Part shown: one piece after another, positions 43,940 through 53,880 of the stretch
Layout: every line of letters begins with the position of its first letter
Position numbering within the stretch: position 1 is the first letter of the stretch
Assembly: GCA_014529385.2 (NCBI GenBank)
Contig: CM043953.1
Location: 77,984,872 to 78,048,871, forward strand
Direction of reading: 5' to 3'
DNA: 64,000 nt
From: Adiantum capillus-veneris
Lineage: Eukaryota; Streptophyta; Polypodiopsida; Polypodiales; Pteridaceae
Position numbers and translations under genes: made by a program
Notes under the pieces: model-generated
What the model was told of the DNA's origin: nothing
What the model saw: only the letters and a program-made list of their open reading frames with translations
Databases searched by the model: none

Positions 43940-45029
43940 TGAGCACCTCAACTAAAATAAAACCACAACACATAGGCTAAACAAAACTGCTACCACAACG
44001 GTTAGAATTTCACGTCCCATTCAACACAAAAAACACACTCAAAACTAGCCATCCCATACATTGTCTTAACGCCAAAGGAGACCTCTCCACCTTGCAACCC
44101 TCTTACAATGGCTTACTCAAGGCAAGGGCTACACACACAAAACATCAATTGAACAACCAACAAAACAATTGGACGCTTAAAACACTTACACTTTTGTAGA
44201 TTCCATGATTTTTAGCAGACATAAGACGAAGGAAAACTATCAAGACCCGGAGCCCAAAACCACCTCTTCTTTGATGAGACCATCAAAATAAGCATACGAT
44301 TGTAGAATCAACCTCCAATTACTCTCCTCTCTTCTCTTTGGCATACACTATGCAAAGCACTTTGCATTCGTGATTTAGCAAGAATTAGGCAAAGTGTATG
44401 GCTATTTTCACGCAAAAGCTAGCATCACATAATGCAAGGCCTCTTGCACAAATCTTGTAGCCTCTCTCATACTTCCTGTCACACTCTTCTTCTCTACACT
44501 TTACTTCTTCTTCTCATATGTTTTTACAAAGAGAGACCCTCTTTTTATAGATTTTTGGAGGGATTAGAATTTGCATGATCACTTTTAATTACATATAACA
44601 AAGATTTTCTTAAGAGTAATTTGATGTAGGCGATAGGGCTAGATTTGAGGTTATAAATCTAGTTAGTATGTTTTACATAATAAAAAAGAAAATGTACAAT
44701 GATAGGGTGTGTAAAATGAGAAATTAGCAAGACATCGGGTAGGATTACACTCTCTTATCCGTCGATGTCGAGGAAATGAAGAATGACCACCCTCATCTTA
44801 AACATTCAGTGCTCGGAATCCAGTTGAATTGATTGATCTCTTGCTAATTGTAGCCTTTTGTCTGCTTTTTCATAGGTGGAATAAATTAGAAGTTTTTGGA
44901 GCATTGGAGATGTGTGCATGAGAAGGAGAAAAGGGAAAAAGATGACTAATGGTAGAGAGTTGCAAAAATATTAAGGTACATACAATAGCATCCATGGTTA
45001 TTTCTAATGATCTTCTACATGCTAGAATT
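43940..45029 (-). repeat. Gypsy-3 5' LTR (truncated at right)
   Basis: Begins TGAGCACCTCAACTA and is a direct repeat of 33893-~35008 with moderate divergence. Shared landmarks are CATACACTATGCAAAGCACT and GAGAAGGAGAAAAGGGAAAA. Similarity stops at ~45,029. No convincing primer site was found beside 43940. Confidence 0.75.
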
Positions 45030-45546
45030 GTCCCATGCTTCTAATTTTGGTTGTGGTTTGCGACTACGCGTTTGTGAGTCTTAATTGCACATTTGAGTGC
45101 TTAAATCACTCTTTTTTGACGTTTTGACCATAGGAGAGTGTTCTTAGACCATAGGGCGACTTTTTTGGCTGATCTCTTGCAGTTTTGAGGATCTTTTTTT
45201 ATGATGGATCATGATTTTGATACCTTGTTAGATTGGGATGAGACTTGGTAGGATAGTACCCCTAAGTGTCTTAGACCTCCTAAAGTTCCGTTGCATTTCG
45301 AATCCTTTTGAGTGTCAAAATGGCATGATGACCTAGAGCGGTGAGAAAGGACATAGGCAAATTTTTTGATCATTGAGTGATTGTTTTTCTTGTTGAGTTG
45401 GTGTGCTTGTTTATTAAGGTTCACTTCTTGAAATTGAGAATCTCAAAGAGTCTCCATGCCCCATCAGATTCACTTCCCTAAGTATTGACATTATGTTAGT
45501 GTCAAATAGCTTTGCTACAGACGTCCATTGTGGCGACCCGCTAATA
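45030..45546 (+). repeat. Gypsy-4 5' LTR (left limit estimated)
   Basis: Ends CCGCTAATA just before a primer site; the final ATA in place of ACA would be a one-base change. The left limit is placed where Gypsy-3 similarity ends. No second copy is present, so length is uncertain. No gene was seen. Confidence 0.5.
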
Positions 45547-45547
45547 T

Positions 45548-45565
45548 TGGCGCCACTGTTGGGGA
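45548..45565 (+). promoter_or_regulatory. Gypsy-4 primer binding site
   Basis: TGGCGCCACTGTTGGGGA, matching the plant Ty3 primer site TGGCGCCGTTGCCGGGGA at 14 of 18 bases. It sets the element on the plus strand. Confidence 0.85.
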
Positions 45566-48344
45566 TAGTGATCCTTAGATGGTGAGTGACCTAGTGCATA
45601 TTTAGAGCGTTCTTTATTTAAAGATTTGTCTCTCCATTCCATTAACACCTTATCAGTGAAGCAGCTAGACACAAAGTTTAGTGCTTCGTAGAGTCTAGAA
45701 GTCGAGGACTTGCTAGATCTATTCTCGAGAGGTAAAGAGGATTGTGAGTGAGATAGTCAAAATCATTTCATTCTCCAAGTTTCTCATTACTTTCAGAGTG
45801 CTATTCCATTTTTTGTTTTGACTTTATTTTGTATCATTTTGTTTGTTTTTGTTTCATGTTTCATGTTTCATTTTAATAATTAGGAGTAGGGTAAGTAGAA
45901 ACTACCACCATCACATTTGGACTGAAAGATCAGAGAAGAAAAGAGTGAAACCCCATATTTTGGCACAAACAATTATAACTCTGAAAATTTGAAAATTTGA
46001 TGGTAAGAGCATCAAAGTTGATTCAAACTCAAAAGAACCTTGCAAAAAAGGGATAAACAAGTTTGTAGGAAACAAACTAAAGCTTGCTCTCAGATACTAG
46101 AATTATGAGTGTGACCATAAATAGACTGCTAAAGTACATCCAAAATCAAGAAACTGGACAAATCTACAAAAACCTTGGAAATCTAGTAAAATTTGGGGGA
46201 ATTGAACTTTAAGTGTATTCAAAAAGGGGTGAGATTTGGCTTCTACAAGAAATAGAGAACTAGCAGGACAAAGTGCTTTCAAATATGAATCGCGATCCAT
46301 GTACCTATTTAACATTTAAGACTGATATTAGACCAGTACATTCGTGATAACCAGTGGAACAACTTTGCCAACAAAAGGGACACAACAAAAAAGTGCAAAA
46401 AGTTGATCAAAACACCAAAATTATGCCAGATAGCCAAAAACCACAAAGCAAACATAAAAAAATTATTTTGGTTTGGCAAAAGTGATTCAATTTCAAAACG
46501 ATTTAGGGAAGAGTGTCATCATAACAAGGACTATAAGTTGACCAAGTTTCATGTCAAAATGAGGTCAAACATGGATCGCAATTCATGTTCCTCATCATGA
46601 TCTTTGGTTGGAAATTGACAATTGGGTAACGGATACAAGTTGAAACACATTACCCTAAAGAACCATTAGCAAAATAGTTGGTCGAAAGAGCCAAAGACGA
46701 AACATTCACAAAACCGCCACCCAGACTGTAGAATTCACTTTTGGTTGGGCAAAAATTATCCAAATTCAAAAATTTGTGGATGAGCAGGCTACAAAGATCA
46801 TAAGCTATCAGCACACTAAAGATCAAGTCCAAAAGTGGTGGAACATGGATCGCGATCCATGACCCCCTGAGGAATTTTTGAACTGAAACTTTTCCAGCCT
46901 CTAGTAGAACCATTTTGAACAAAAGGTCCCAAAGAAGCATTGTCAAAAAAGTCCAAAAAGTGGGCGAAAAGTGCCATAAATAATTCAAGGTGAAAACCCT
47001 AAAACAGATCTACAGATTGACTTTTTCTTGACCTAATCAAGTCCAAATCGCACAAAAATTATATAGCGGGGATCACTGGCAAGGACCAAGGGCAAGTTGT
47101 GTGCCAAGTTTTAGTGCAATCTGACACAAGGGTACATGGATAGTGATTCATGTTGCCCTGTCACAAAGTGATACCAAACTTGAACCATGTCTAGTGGTTT
47201 TTTCAAAAGTGAATTTGGATATCAAAGACCAGATCAAAATCCTAGAATTGTCAAGCATAGTGACAAAGTACAAGAATTGACAAGCATACTAACAAAGGAC
47301 AAGAATTGATCTAATTCTCAATCTAGAGGTCCATTTTCAAAATTATTTGATGCCATAGGACCTACTATGGCATCAAATTTTCAATCTAGAGGTCCATTTT
47401 CAAAAAGATTTGATGCCATAGGACCTACTATTCATGCTAATTCTAAGGGTACCAAGAAAAGTCAATTTGGGATCCAAACATAGATCACGATCAGTGACCC
47501 CATAACAGCTTGACCTAAAATTTTCAAATCAGTAGTGCAGACAACGAAACATATCCCCAAGTCTAATTTGAGATTTAGCTTGTGGACATAAAGTGCAAGA
47601 AACTGCCAATAGATCAAGTCCAGATGTGGTGAACCTGGATCACGATCCATGTACCCCAACCTCAGAATTTAGCAAAAACTGGTATTGAGCCTGCACATGG
47701 CCTTTATGGCCTTGTCTACATACTGACAAAATTTGGACTGAAAATTTGACATGGGGTCATGGATCACGATCAATGTACCTTAGCATAGTGAGGGTTTCTG
47801 ACTTGATGAGCTTATACACATACTTGAGAACATCTCAAATCTCAAGTTTGAGCTAAAAATAACTTCTGGAGACCAAGATACAAGCCAAAGTTCCTCTATC
47901 CCGGTCTTGAGACTGTTTTGAGTGATGTTTCAAGTGCAGTTTACTAAAATTGCTCTAACTTTTAATAGACAACTTCAAATTGATTCAAGTATAGCCAGGA
48001 AGAAAGCTTGTAGGAAATAAGACACATCTTTTAGGGTACCCCACGACCAATTTTTAGAGACAAAAAGAGTCACAACTTCCTGACATTTGAGAGACCTGGT
48101 TAGGGGCAAGAAGGGATTAGGACTTCTTAGAGACTATCTTGAGATTATTAAGTGAGTCTCAAACTTGACAAATCATCCACCACCAGGGTTTTCCACTCCA
48201 TTCAAAGGCATAAAAAGGCAAGACATGCTACAATGCCAACAATAGTGGGATTGTGAGAATACCTAGAGGAGAGGCATCCTCTGATCAACAAACTGAATGT
48301 GAGATTCATCAGAACTAACAAAGCCATGAGAGTTCTAACAGATT
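45566..48344 (+). repeat. Gypsy-4 5' leader with palindromic tandem repeats
   Basis: Seven 20-bp sites matching ACATGGATCGCGATCCATGT lie at 46283, 46569, 46843, 47134, 47478, 47633 and 47757. Steps are 286, 274, 291, 344, 155 and 124. The 344 step contains a local ~60-bp duplication (ATCTAGAGGTCCATTTTCAA at ~47,320 and ~47,383), and 155 + 124 = 279. Text between sites is also repeated in diverged form (CCAAGTTTCA, GATCAAGTCCAAAAGTGGTG). No coding potential. The leader lies between primer site and gag, as in Gypsy-1 and Gypsy-2. Confidence 0.92.
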
Positions 48345-50620
48345 ATGATCATGAGGGATTATATAGAACCCTATGCTGGGGAGATGCCATTCCATAAGAA
48401 TCTCTATGCATTTACATATATAGATGTCCATGTAGTGCATGTTTTGATGGTAGATAAGCATGGACATGAGTACAACCTTGTCAATCCAACTGACTTAGAA
48501 CAAAACACATACAAGGGTACTCCAATCTCTACTTACTTTCAGTAAAAAATGATGCTAGAGCGCATATCAAAGAGAATTCCACCAGGATTTCCTCCAAGAT
48601 GAGAGGAGAGAACGAGAGAAGTCTTTCCGAGAGACGACGAACTGGTTAAATTGGTGGCTGGATCACAATGATAAAGACCATGTCAAGTGGCTCAATGTGT
48701 TAAAACAAAATACAATGGGTCAGGGGATCCATATGCTCATGTCTCTCTCTTCAAATAAGTTTTAAGAGCTGAACAGATTGCAAATTTCCATACTCAATAT
48801 GAGGAATTTGGGTTGATATTGGAAGGAAAAACTTTGACTTAGTTCCAACCACTTGACAAAGATGATTTTCCCAACATAGCACAACTCTTACATGAATTTG
48901 TGAAGGAGTTCTCAAAAAGAGAAATCAAGCACAACATAGTGTCCCAAATCTACGCTTTCAAATAAAAAAAGGACGCAAAAGTGAAGGAAACTATGCTTTG
49001 CTTCAAGCAATACATAGACAGATGTCCTGTGAGAGAGCTATCGCAAGATGAGAGATTATCAGTTCTCTTCATAGAGGGCTTGAGGAATGAAACTCTCAAA
49101 AAGCACCTACATTTGAAAGGATGCATGATGTTCTAGCAAATCACTAGAGAATCTCTATATATAGTTGACAGTTGCAAGGCCTGCTGAAAGGTGACGTACG
49201 ACGTAGAAAGCGCATCTAGTAGTGCCTCTTATCCAACGAGTGAATTTGTAACAAAGAAATATGTTCAAACTCCTACAATTGAGGAGATGTGAGACTTTTA
49301 TAGAGGATCATCCCACTCCATGGTGTAACACTCATCTAAAGCCACAACAATGTGCTAGGGCAAAACCCACCTCTTCTAGATGATGGTAGAGTGGTGTAGT
49401 CAACTACACTAAGCCAACACATGTTCCACAACCCGTGAAAAACCAATACTCCATGGATGCAAATACGTTCATGTTCATAGCAAATCAAGAGTATGGTTCA
49501 AAGAACATTCCTAACATACAAGAACAATCACTTGGTGGGCACGAGGTTGTCCAAACAAGGGTCAACCAAAAGAATCCTTTGGATTCTGTGAATGTTGTGG
49601 AAGAGACCATCTACTCCAATATTGTTCTAAGAATCCAGACTACAAAGGGAAAGCAACAATAAATGTTGTAGGTTGATGCCTTCTTCAAGCGGATTCGAGG
49701 TAGAACCCACAATTCCTTTAAAGGTGATGACTTGAGCTCAAGCTCAAGAAGCTACAAAAAAACAATTGTTGACGAGGAACCCACATTGCCACCTCAAAAA
49801 TAAATCAAGAACATATCAGTGAGAACTGGAAGAAAATCATGGAAAACCAAATTAGACAAAATGAAAGCAAAGAAGCGGAAGGAGAAAACTACGTTGAAAA
49901 CAAAACTACAACAAACCAAAGAACTACATAGACGAGAGCAAGAGAATGAGAAAAATGCAAAGGGGCATGAAGAGTCAAAGACTGACTCAAGTGGTTTGGT
50001 CTTGGTCGAGAAAGTGAATGAGCACTTAGACACAATATTGAAGGCCTATGAAGCTAGGCTAAAATCCAATCACATCTAGGGTATGAAAAAGGTAGGTTAC
50101 AAATGTGCAAGGAGCTCATCCAGGCAGCCTAAGCTCTTATGGAACCACATATTCCAAATGCTCCAAAAATGGAGGTGCTAATCCGTAAAAGAACCAAGGA
50201 AATGGAGAACCAAGGTGTTGTAAACAGAGACCATGAAGAGCCAAAAGTTGAGGCACCTTTAGATACAAGAAAAGTAGCCAATACCATAGATAGGGTGGGC
50301 TCACAAAAGCAGTGATGCCTATTCCGGAAGTAGAAGAAATGTGGCCACAATCCTTATGAGAATCAATCAAAAACCAAAAAGATGGTAGTGCTACTCTACA
50401 AGCAGCACCTATTCTTGAGATAAACATGGATCACAAATTTTTCCTGGCGATATATGTTCTCTACATAGAAACATCAGGTCTGTCACATCTGAAGAGATTA
50501 AACCACACTCTCTAAAGACTTTGCCATCTTTCATAGGAGAATTCAAAACAAAATGTGAGGTTAGAGTGGTACCTTCTTAGTGGAAAGCCACACCGAAGGT
50601 GATGGATACCAAAAGCTTTG
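48345..50620 (+). pseudogene. Gypsy-4 gag
   Basis: The frame at 48345-48545 has VLMVDKHGHEYNLVNPTDLE, parallel to DIVFVDRNGREYTRILPEEV of Gypsy-2. The broken capsid region (48,700-49,160) reads HTQYEEFGLILEGKT, EFVKEFSKREIKHNIVSQIY and SVLFIEGLRNETLKKHLHLK. A zinc knuckle CECCGRDHLLQYC (CX2CX3HX4C) is at ~49,585-49,625. A basic coiled coil follows (49,819-50,079, ending EKVNEHLDTILKAYEARLKS) and LKTLPSFIGEFKTKCEVRVV near 50,510-50,570. The order is the same as in Gypsy-2. Many stops. The gene is cut by a nested element at ~50,640 and resumes at ~53,443. Confidence 0.83.
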
Positions 50621-50643
50621 TGCGCGTAAGTCGCACATGTCAA

Positions 50644-50848
50644 TGCAAAGAACTTGCCGATACACCGCGTGCGAGCCACAAATGGCTCCAAGCACACAAC
50701 AAGCTTAAACTAGTAAGCTCAAAGATGACAATGGTATGTCACTCACCACTCTACGCTTGCTTCGTGGAGGATTCCTCGCCGCGAAGAAGAAGGAGACGCC
50801 GCTACGCCGCGCTCAACCGCTTCACCGCCGCCGTGCTGTTGTCGCAAT

Positions 50849-50934
<86 letters not shown>

Positions 50935-51241
50935 ACACACACACAAGGAGATGAAGAAGAAGAAGATGGAGATGGAGCAAGAGCACTCTTCAATTGCACA
51001 AATGAGAGAATGAGTGAATTTTAGGTTTAGTTGACTTTTATATGAGCTCTCCCCATTCACACTTGGGCGCCCATGCTTAGCCAACTAATCCCTGGAATGT
51101 TTCAGTTAGAGTGCGCCTCTCATCGGCGATCACTCTTACCCTTTTCCTATTGGACCGACAAGCCCGGTACATGACTCTACAAGTAAATAATACAACATCC
51201 GTCGTAGGTGATAGGGTGTCCGTGAGCTGTGAGGGTTAACA
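50644..51241 (-). repeat. Left LTR-like repeat of the nested element
   Basis: Direct repeat of the right copy. It includes a long pure CT run (50,850-50,930) and a short CA/GAAGAA-rich patch. The end of the 348-codon frame (51,177-51,241) runs into it. Confidence 0.8.
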
Positions 51242-52223
51242 CCATGCCCATCATTGGGGTAGGCATGGTAGCTGTGGTGTCATCAAGGGAAAGATGAGCT
51301 AGACTTGGAAAGGTGAAGCTATCACTTGTGGGCTCAGATTGCACTGAGACTCCTGGAGAAAAAATATATGGAGGATCCATCGGACTTACCAAAGGAGTCT
51401 CCATTTGCGATAAGGTCAGTTGTTTAGCCTTTCCTATATCTAAGAATCTCATGAGACCCGTTGAAGGCATGTTGATCTCCTTGTTCTGTCTCTCTAACTC
51501 AATGACCCTATGGATAACCTCACAAACTCTTTGTTGTTGATCCTCCACACTAGTAGCACCCATTGTGGATTGTAGGACATCTAACCAACCCACGTGATAG
51601 GTGTGACCTGTGTATAGGTCGGTCAGAGTTTTTGTATGTAGATCGTACTCCCATTTCTCATTTAGGAACACTCCATCTAGGATTGAGGTGCTAGGGGTGT
51701 CCTTTGAGTTAGATGCAATGTTGCTTTCTAGGGGTTGGCCCTTAGCAGTTGCTAAGTCAAGAACACTCGATTGCTCTCTTAGCAAGGATATTGACATAGG
51801 GGCTTTCGCTTTTAACTCTCTTCGTTGCTCCGACTTGCATAAGCTCTTGACTTCCTTTTCCCTCGCTGCAAGGATATATCGCTCAACCTCTTGCACTTCG
51901 GCAAGGCTTCTTCCATGGGGTAATATGACCTCAGAGGAAAATAACTCTGAAGAGTCAGGAGGTGCAGTGAATGAAGTATTCACGTACACATTCTCTAACG
52001 GTATAGGGTCTACATTGGTCACAAATGGAGAATTTACTTCCCCACCCCCCTCATTTACATCATTAGCTCCATGTTCAGAGCGAGTGGCTCTACTAAAGGT
52101 TTCCTTTAGGCGGCTAAGCATGCTTGGCCCGGACCGCGGGCCCATGGCATGCATGTCTTGTCTTGAGCTAGGGAGTAGGCATTGGGAAACCCTCCATGAC
52201 GTCGTAGTCAGAGGAAGAGTCAC
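51177..52223 (-). CDS. Uninterrupted 348-codon frame of unknown function
   Basis: The longest open frame in the window, without a single stop in an area where all others are broken. Composition is Ser/Thr-, Glu- and Leu-rich. Features: an N-terminal basic/Ser region (SRLKETFSRATRSEHGANDV), an acidic middle, a possible short helix at EVQEVERYILAAREKEVKSL, then WEYDLHTKTLTDLYTGHTYH, EDQQQRVCEVIHRVIELERQ, and a Pro-rich C-terminus. No family recognised. A frame at 52383-52168 (ASDSSSDYDVMEGFPMPTP) overlaps its start; a one-base shift near 52,185 would extend the protein N-terminally by ~65 residues. It could be a Gag-like protein or captured host sequence. Confidence 0.5.
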   Translation of the reverse strand: MTLPLTTTSWRVSQCLLPSSRQDMHAMGPRSGPSMLSRLKETFSRATRSEHGANDVNEGGGEVNSPFVTNVDPIPLENVYVNTSFTAPPDSSELFSSEVILPHGRSLAEVQEVERYILAAREKEVKSLCKSEQRRELKAKAPMSISLLREQSSVLDLATAKGQPLESNIASNSKDTPSTSILDGVFLNEKWEYDLHTKTLTDLYTGHTYHVGWLDVLQSTMGATSVEDQQQRVCEVIHRVIELERQNKEINMPSTGLMRFLDIGKAKQLTLSQMETPLVSPMDPPYIFSPGVSVQSEPTSDSFTFPSLAHLSLDDTTATMPTPMMGMVLTLTAHGHPITYDGCCIIYL

Positions 52224-52599
52224 TAGCCACTATGTTCGGGTCTTGGTTTGTACTACCTTGGGTCCCCGCCGAGGGCGCGGAACCTAAAGTAGGTGATATT
52301 GAGAACTCGCGTAAGTCGAAATTATCTTTAGTTGCTCCGTCTCTAGCACATGACCAGAGCGCAGATGCATGTGCCTTTGGCACCCTACAAGCGTCGGCGA
52401 ATAACCTCGAAGGTTAACCGCTTACTTTTTTTAAGTGTCCGTTTTCACTCGTGTTTTTACGTTTTTAATGTTTGATTTTTTTATTTAAGTGTATGATAGC
52501 TCGAAACGAGCGTATCACTTAGATGGTCGTTGTGTGCTTTACAGCACAATTTTCAGGCATTTGAAGTTACGTTGGTCTCAAAAAATCGATTTTTAGCCT

Positions 52600-52675
52600 A
52601 GACCCAAGCCCAAGGTTACGCTCAGGCCTAAGCTAAAAAATCGATGGGCCTGAGCGTGACCTTGGGCTTGGGTCT
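52600..52675. repeat. 29-bp-arm hairpin
   Basis: The arms 52600-52628 (AGACCCAAGCCCAAGG onward) and 52647-52675 (through GACCTTGGGCTTGGGTCT) pair with a single mismatch that would still form G-U in RNA. The loop is 18 nt. It lies upstream of the 348-codon frame, inside the nested element. Confidence 0.92.
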
Positions 52676-52879
52676 GGGAGATATTCCCGATCCCGGTCCT
52701 ACCTTAAATTTTTTTATTTTTTTATTTTATTTTTAAGGATAAGGTCGCCGCGACCTGCGCGAGAGCACACACACACTCTATCTACCTACTTCTAACTAAT
52801 ACACCTACTGTTACACACTAACACACTCTATTAACTCTCACATATCTACTTCCTACTTACTGTACACAGAAAACTAACA

Positions 52880-53080
52880 ACCTTAGTACACAGACGCCAC
52901 AAATGGCTCCAAGCACACAACAAGCCTAAACTAATAAGCTCAAAGATGACGATGGTGTGTCACTCACCGCTCTACGCTTGCTTCGTGGAGGATTCCTCGT
53001 CGCGAAGAAGAAGGAGACGCTGCTACGCCGCGCTCAACCGCTCCACCGCCGCCGTGCCGTTGTCGCAATGCTCGATCTCA

Positions 53081-53123
<43 letters not shown>

Positions 53124-53442
53124 GCATACACACACACACAAGGAGATGAAGAAGAAGAAGATGGAGATGGAGATGGAGCAAGAGCACTCTTCAATTGCAC
53201 AAATGAGAGAATGAGTGAATTTTAGGTTTAGTTGACTTTTATATGAGCTCGCCCCATTCACACTTGGGCGCCCATGATTAGCCAACTAATCTGTTGAATG
53301 TTCCAGTTAGAGTGCGCCTCTCATCGGCGATCACTCTTACCCTTTTCCTATTGGACCGACAAGCCCGGAACCTGACTCTACAAGTAAATAATACAACATC
53401 CTTCGTAGGTGATAGGGTGTCCGTGAGCCGTGAGGGTTAACA
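52880..53442 (-). repeat. Right LTR-like repeat of the nested element
   Basis: Direct repeat of 50,644-51,241. Its CT run (~53,083-53,120) is much shorter than in the left copy. Left limit estimated from where similarity begins (CCACAAATGGCTCC). Confidence 0.8.
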
Positions 53443-53880
53443 TGTCCCCCTGAAGTGATGTCATCCCCTATAAGATGCACTATTACTCTTGCAGAGTTTT
53501 TGAAAATTAGACCGCATCTATGGGGCTAAATGAGAAAAAACCTAGAAAAGATGGGGTTGAAAATCCCTTCACACGACAAACTTGCAGATGAAAACATGGA
53601 TGAAAATTTTCTTAAGAAACCACAAGCAAACCCAGTACTAGTAAATAAGGTGGGCAGTTACTCCGAAGGCGAGGAAGGAAACACCACCTTACCAATTGAG
53701 TACAAAGGAGTAAAGATGGTTGTGATATTAGATAGTGGGGCAGGAATTTCCATTGCAAATGGGGAAAGCCTGCTCTTACAAAAACTCAAATAAAACTGCA
53801 TTTAGCGGATGGATACATTTTGTATGTGAAAATGTGAGAAAAAATAATAATTAATAACCCCTTCTACTGGACTCACGTGA
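53443..53880 (+). pseudogene. Gypsy-4 end of gag and protease start
   Basis: The frame resumes with CTITLAEFLKIRPHLWG and then MRKNLEKMGLKIPSHDK to NKVGSYSEGEEGNTTLPIEY and the protease active site VVILDSGAGISIANG (53,530-53,793). After a shift, KLHLADGYILYVKM and EKIIINN match the Gypsy-2 protease (KLQLADGF, EKVIVTS). Similarity stops at about 53,880; RT and integrase are missing. Confidence 0.85.

Larger units (their letters stand above)
33893..45029 (-). mobile_element. Gypsy-3: Tat-like Ty3/gypsy element
   Basis: Two long direct repeats (33893-~35008 and 43940-~45029), both beginning near GCACCTCAACTAAAA, flank a minus-strand gag-pol: gag, zinc knuckle, protease, RT, RNase H, a second RNase H, integrase. 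Two RNase H modules in tandem are the mark of the Tat lineage of plant Ty3 elements. All modules are broken. The right repeat loses similarity to the left at ~45,030, where Gypsy-4 begins. Confidence 0.8.
50642..53442 (-). mobile_element. Nested small LTR-type element with a 348-codon frame
   Basis: Two direct repeats of ~550-600 bp (about 50,644-51,241 and 52,880-53,442) enclose ~1.6 kb. Both end GAGGGTTAACA and share AAATGGCTCCAAGCACACAA, a CT microsatellite and CTATTGGACCGACAAGCCCG. The hexamer CATGTC occurs at both outer edges (50636-50641, 53441-53446), a possible target duplication, although it overlaps the last two bases of the right repeat. The unit splits the Gypsy-4 gag-protease frame: ...VMDTKSF before, EVMSSPIRCTITLAEFLKIR after. 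No polypurine tract or primer site was identified, so the orientation rests on the internal frame. Non-autonomous, as no pol is present. Confidence 0.75.

Noticed and set aside
50802-51084. Long frames of alternating Ser-Leu or Arg-Glu over the CT/GA run
   Set aside because: They are translations of a microsatellite in several frames on both strands, without other support.
51610-52287. 225-codon plus-strand frame opposite the 348-codon frame
   Set aside because: Shorter, no recognisable motif, Cys- and Ser-rich as expected of an antisense shadow. I favour the minus strand but cannot exclude this one.
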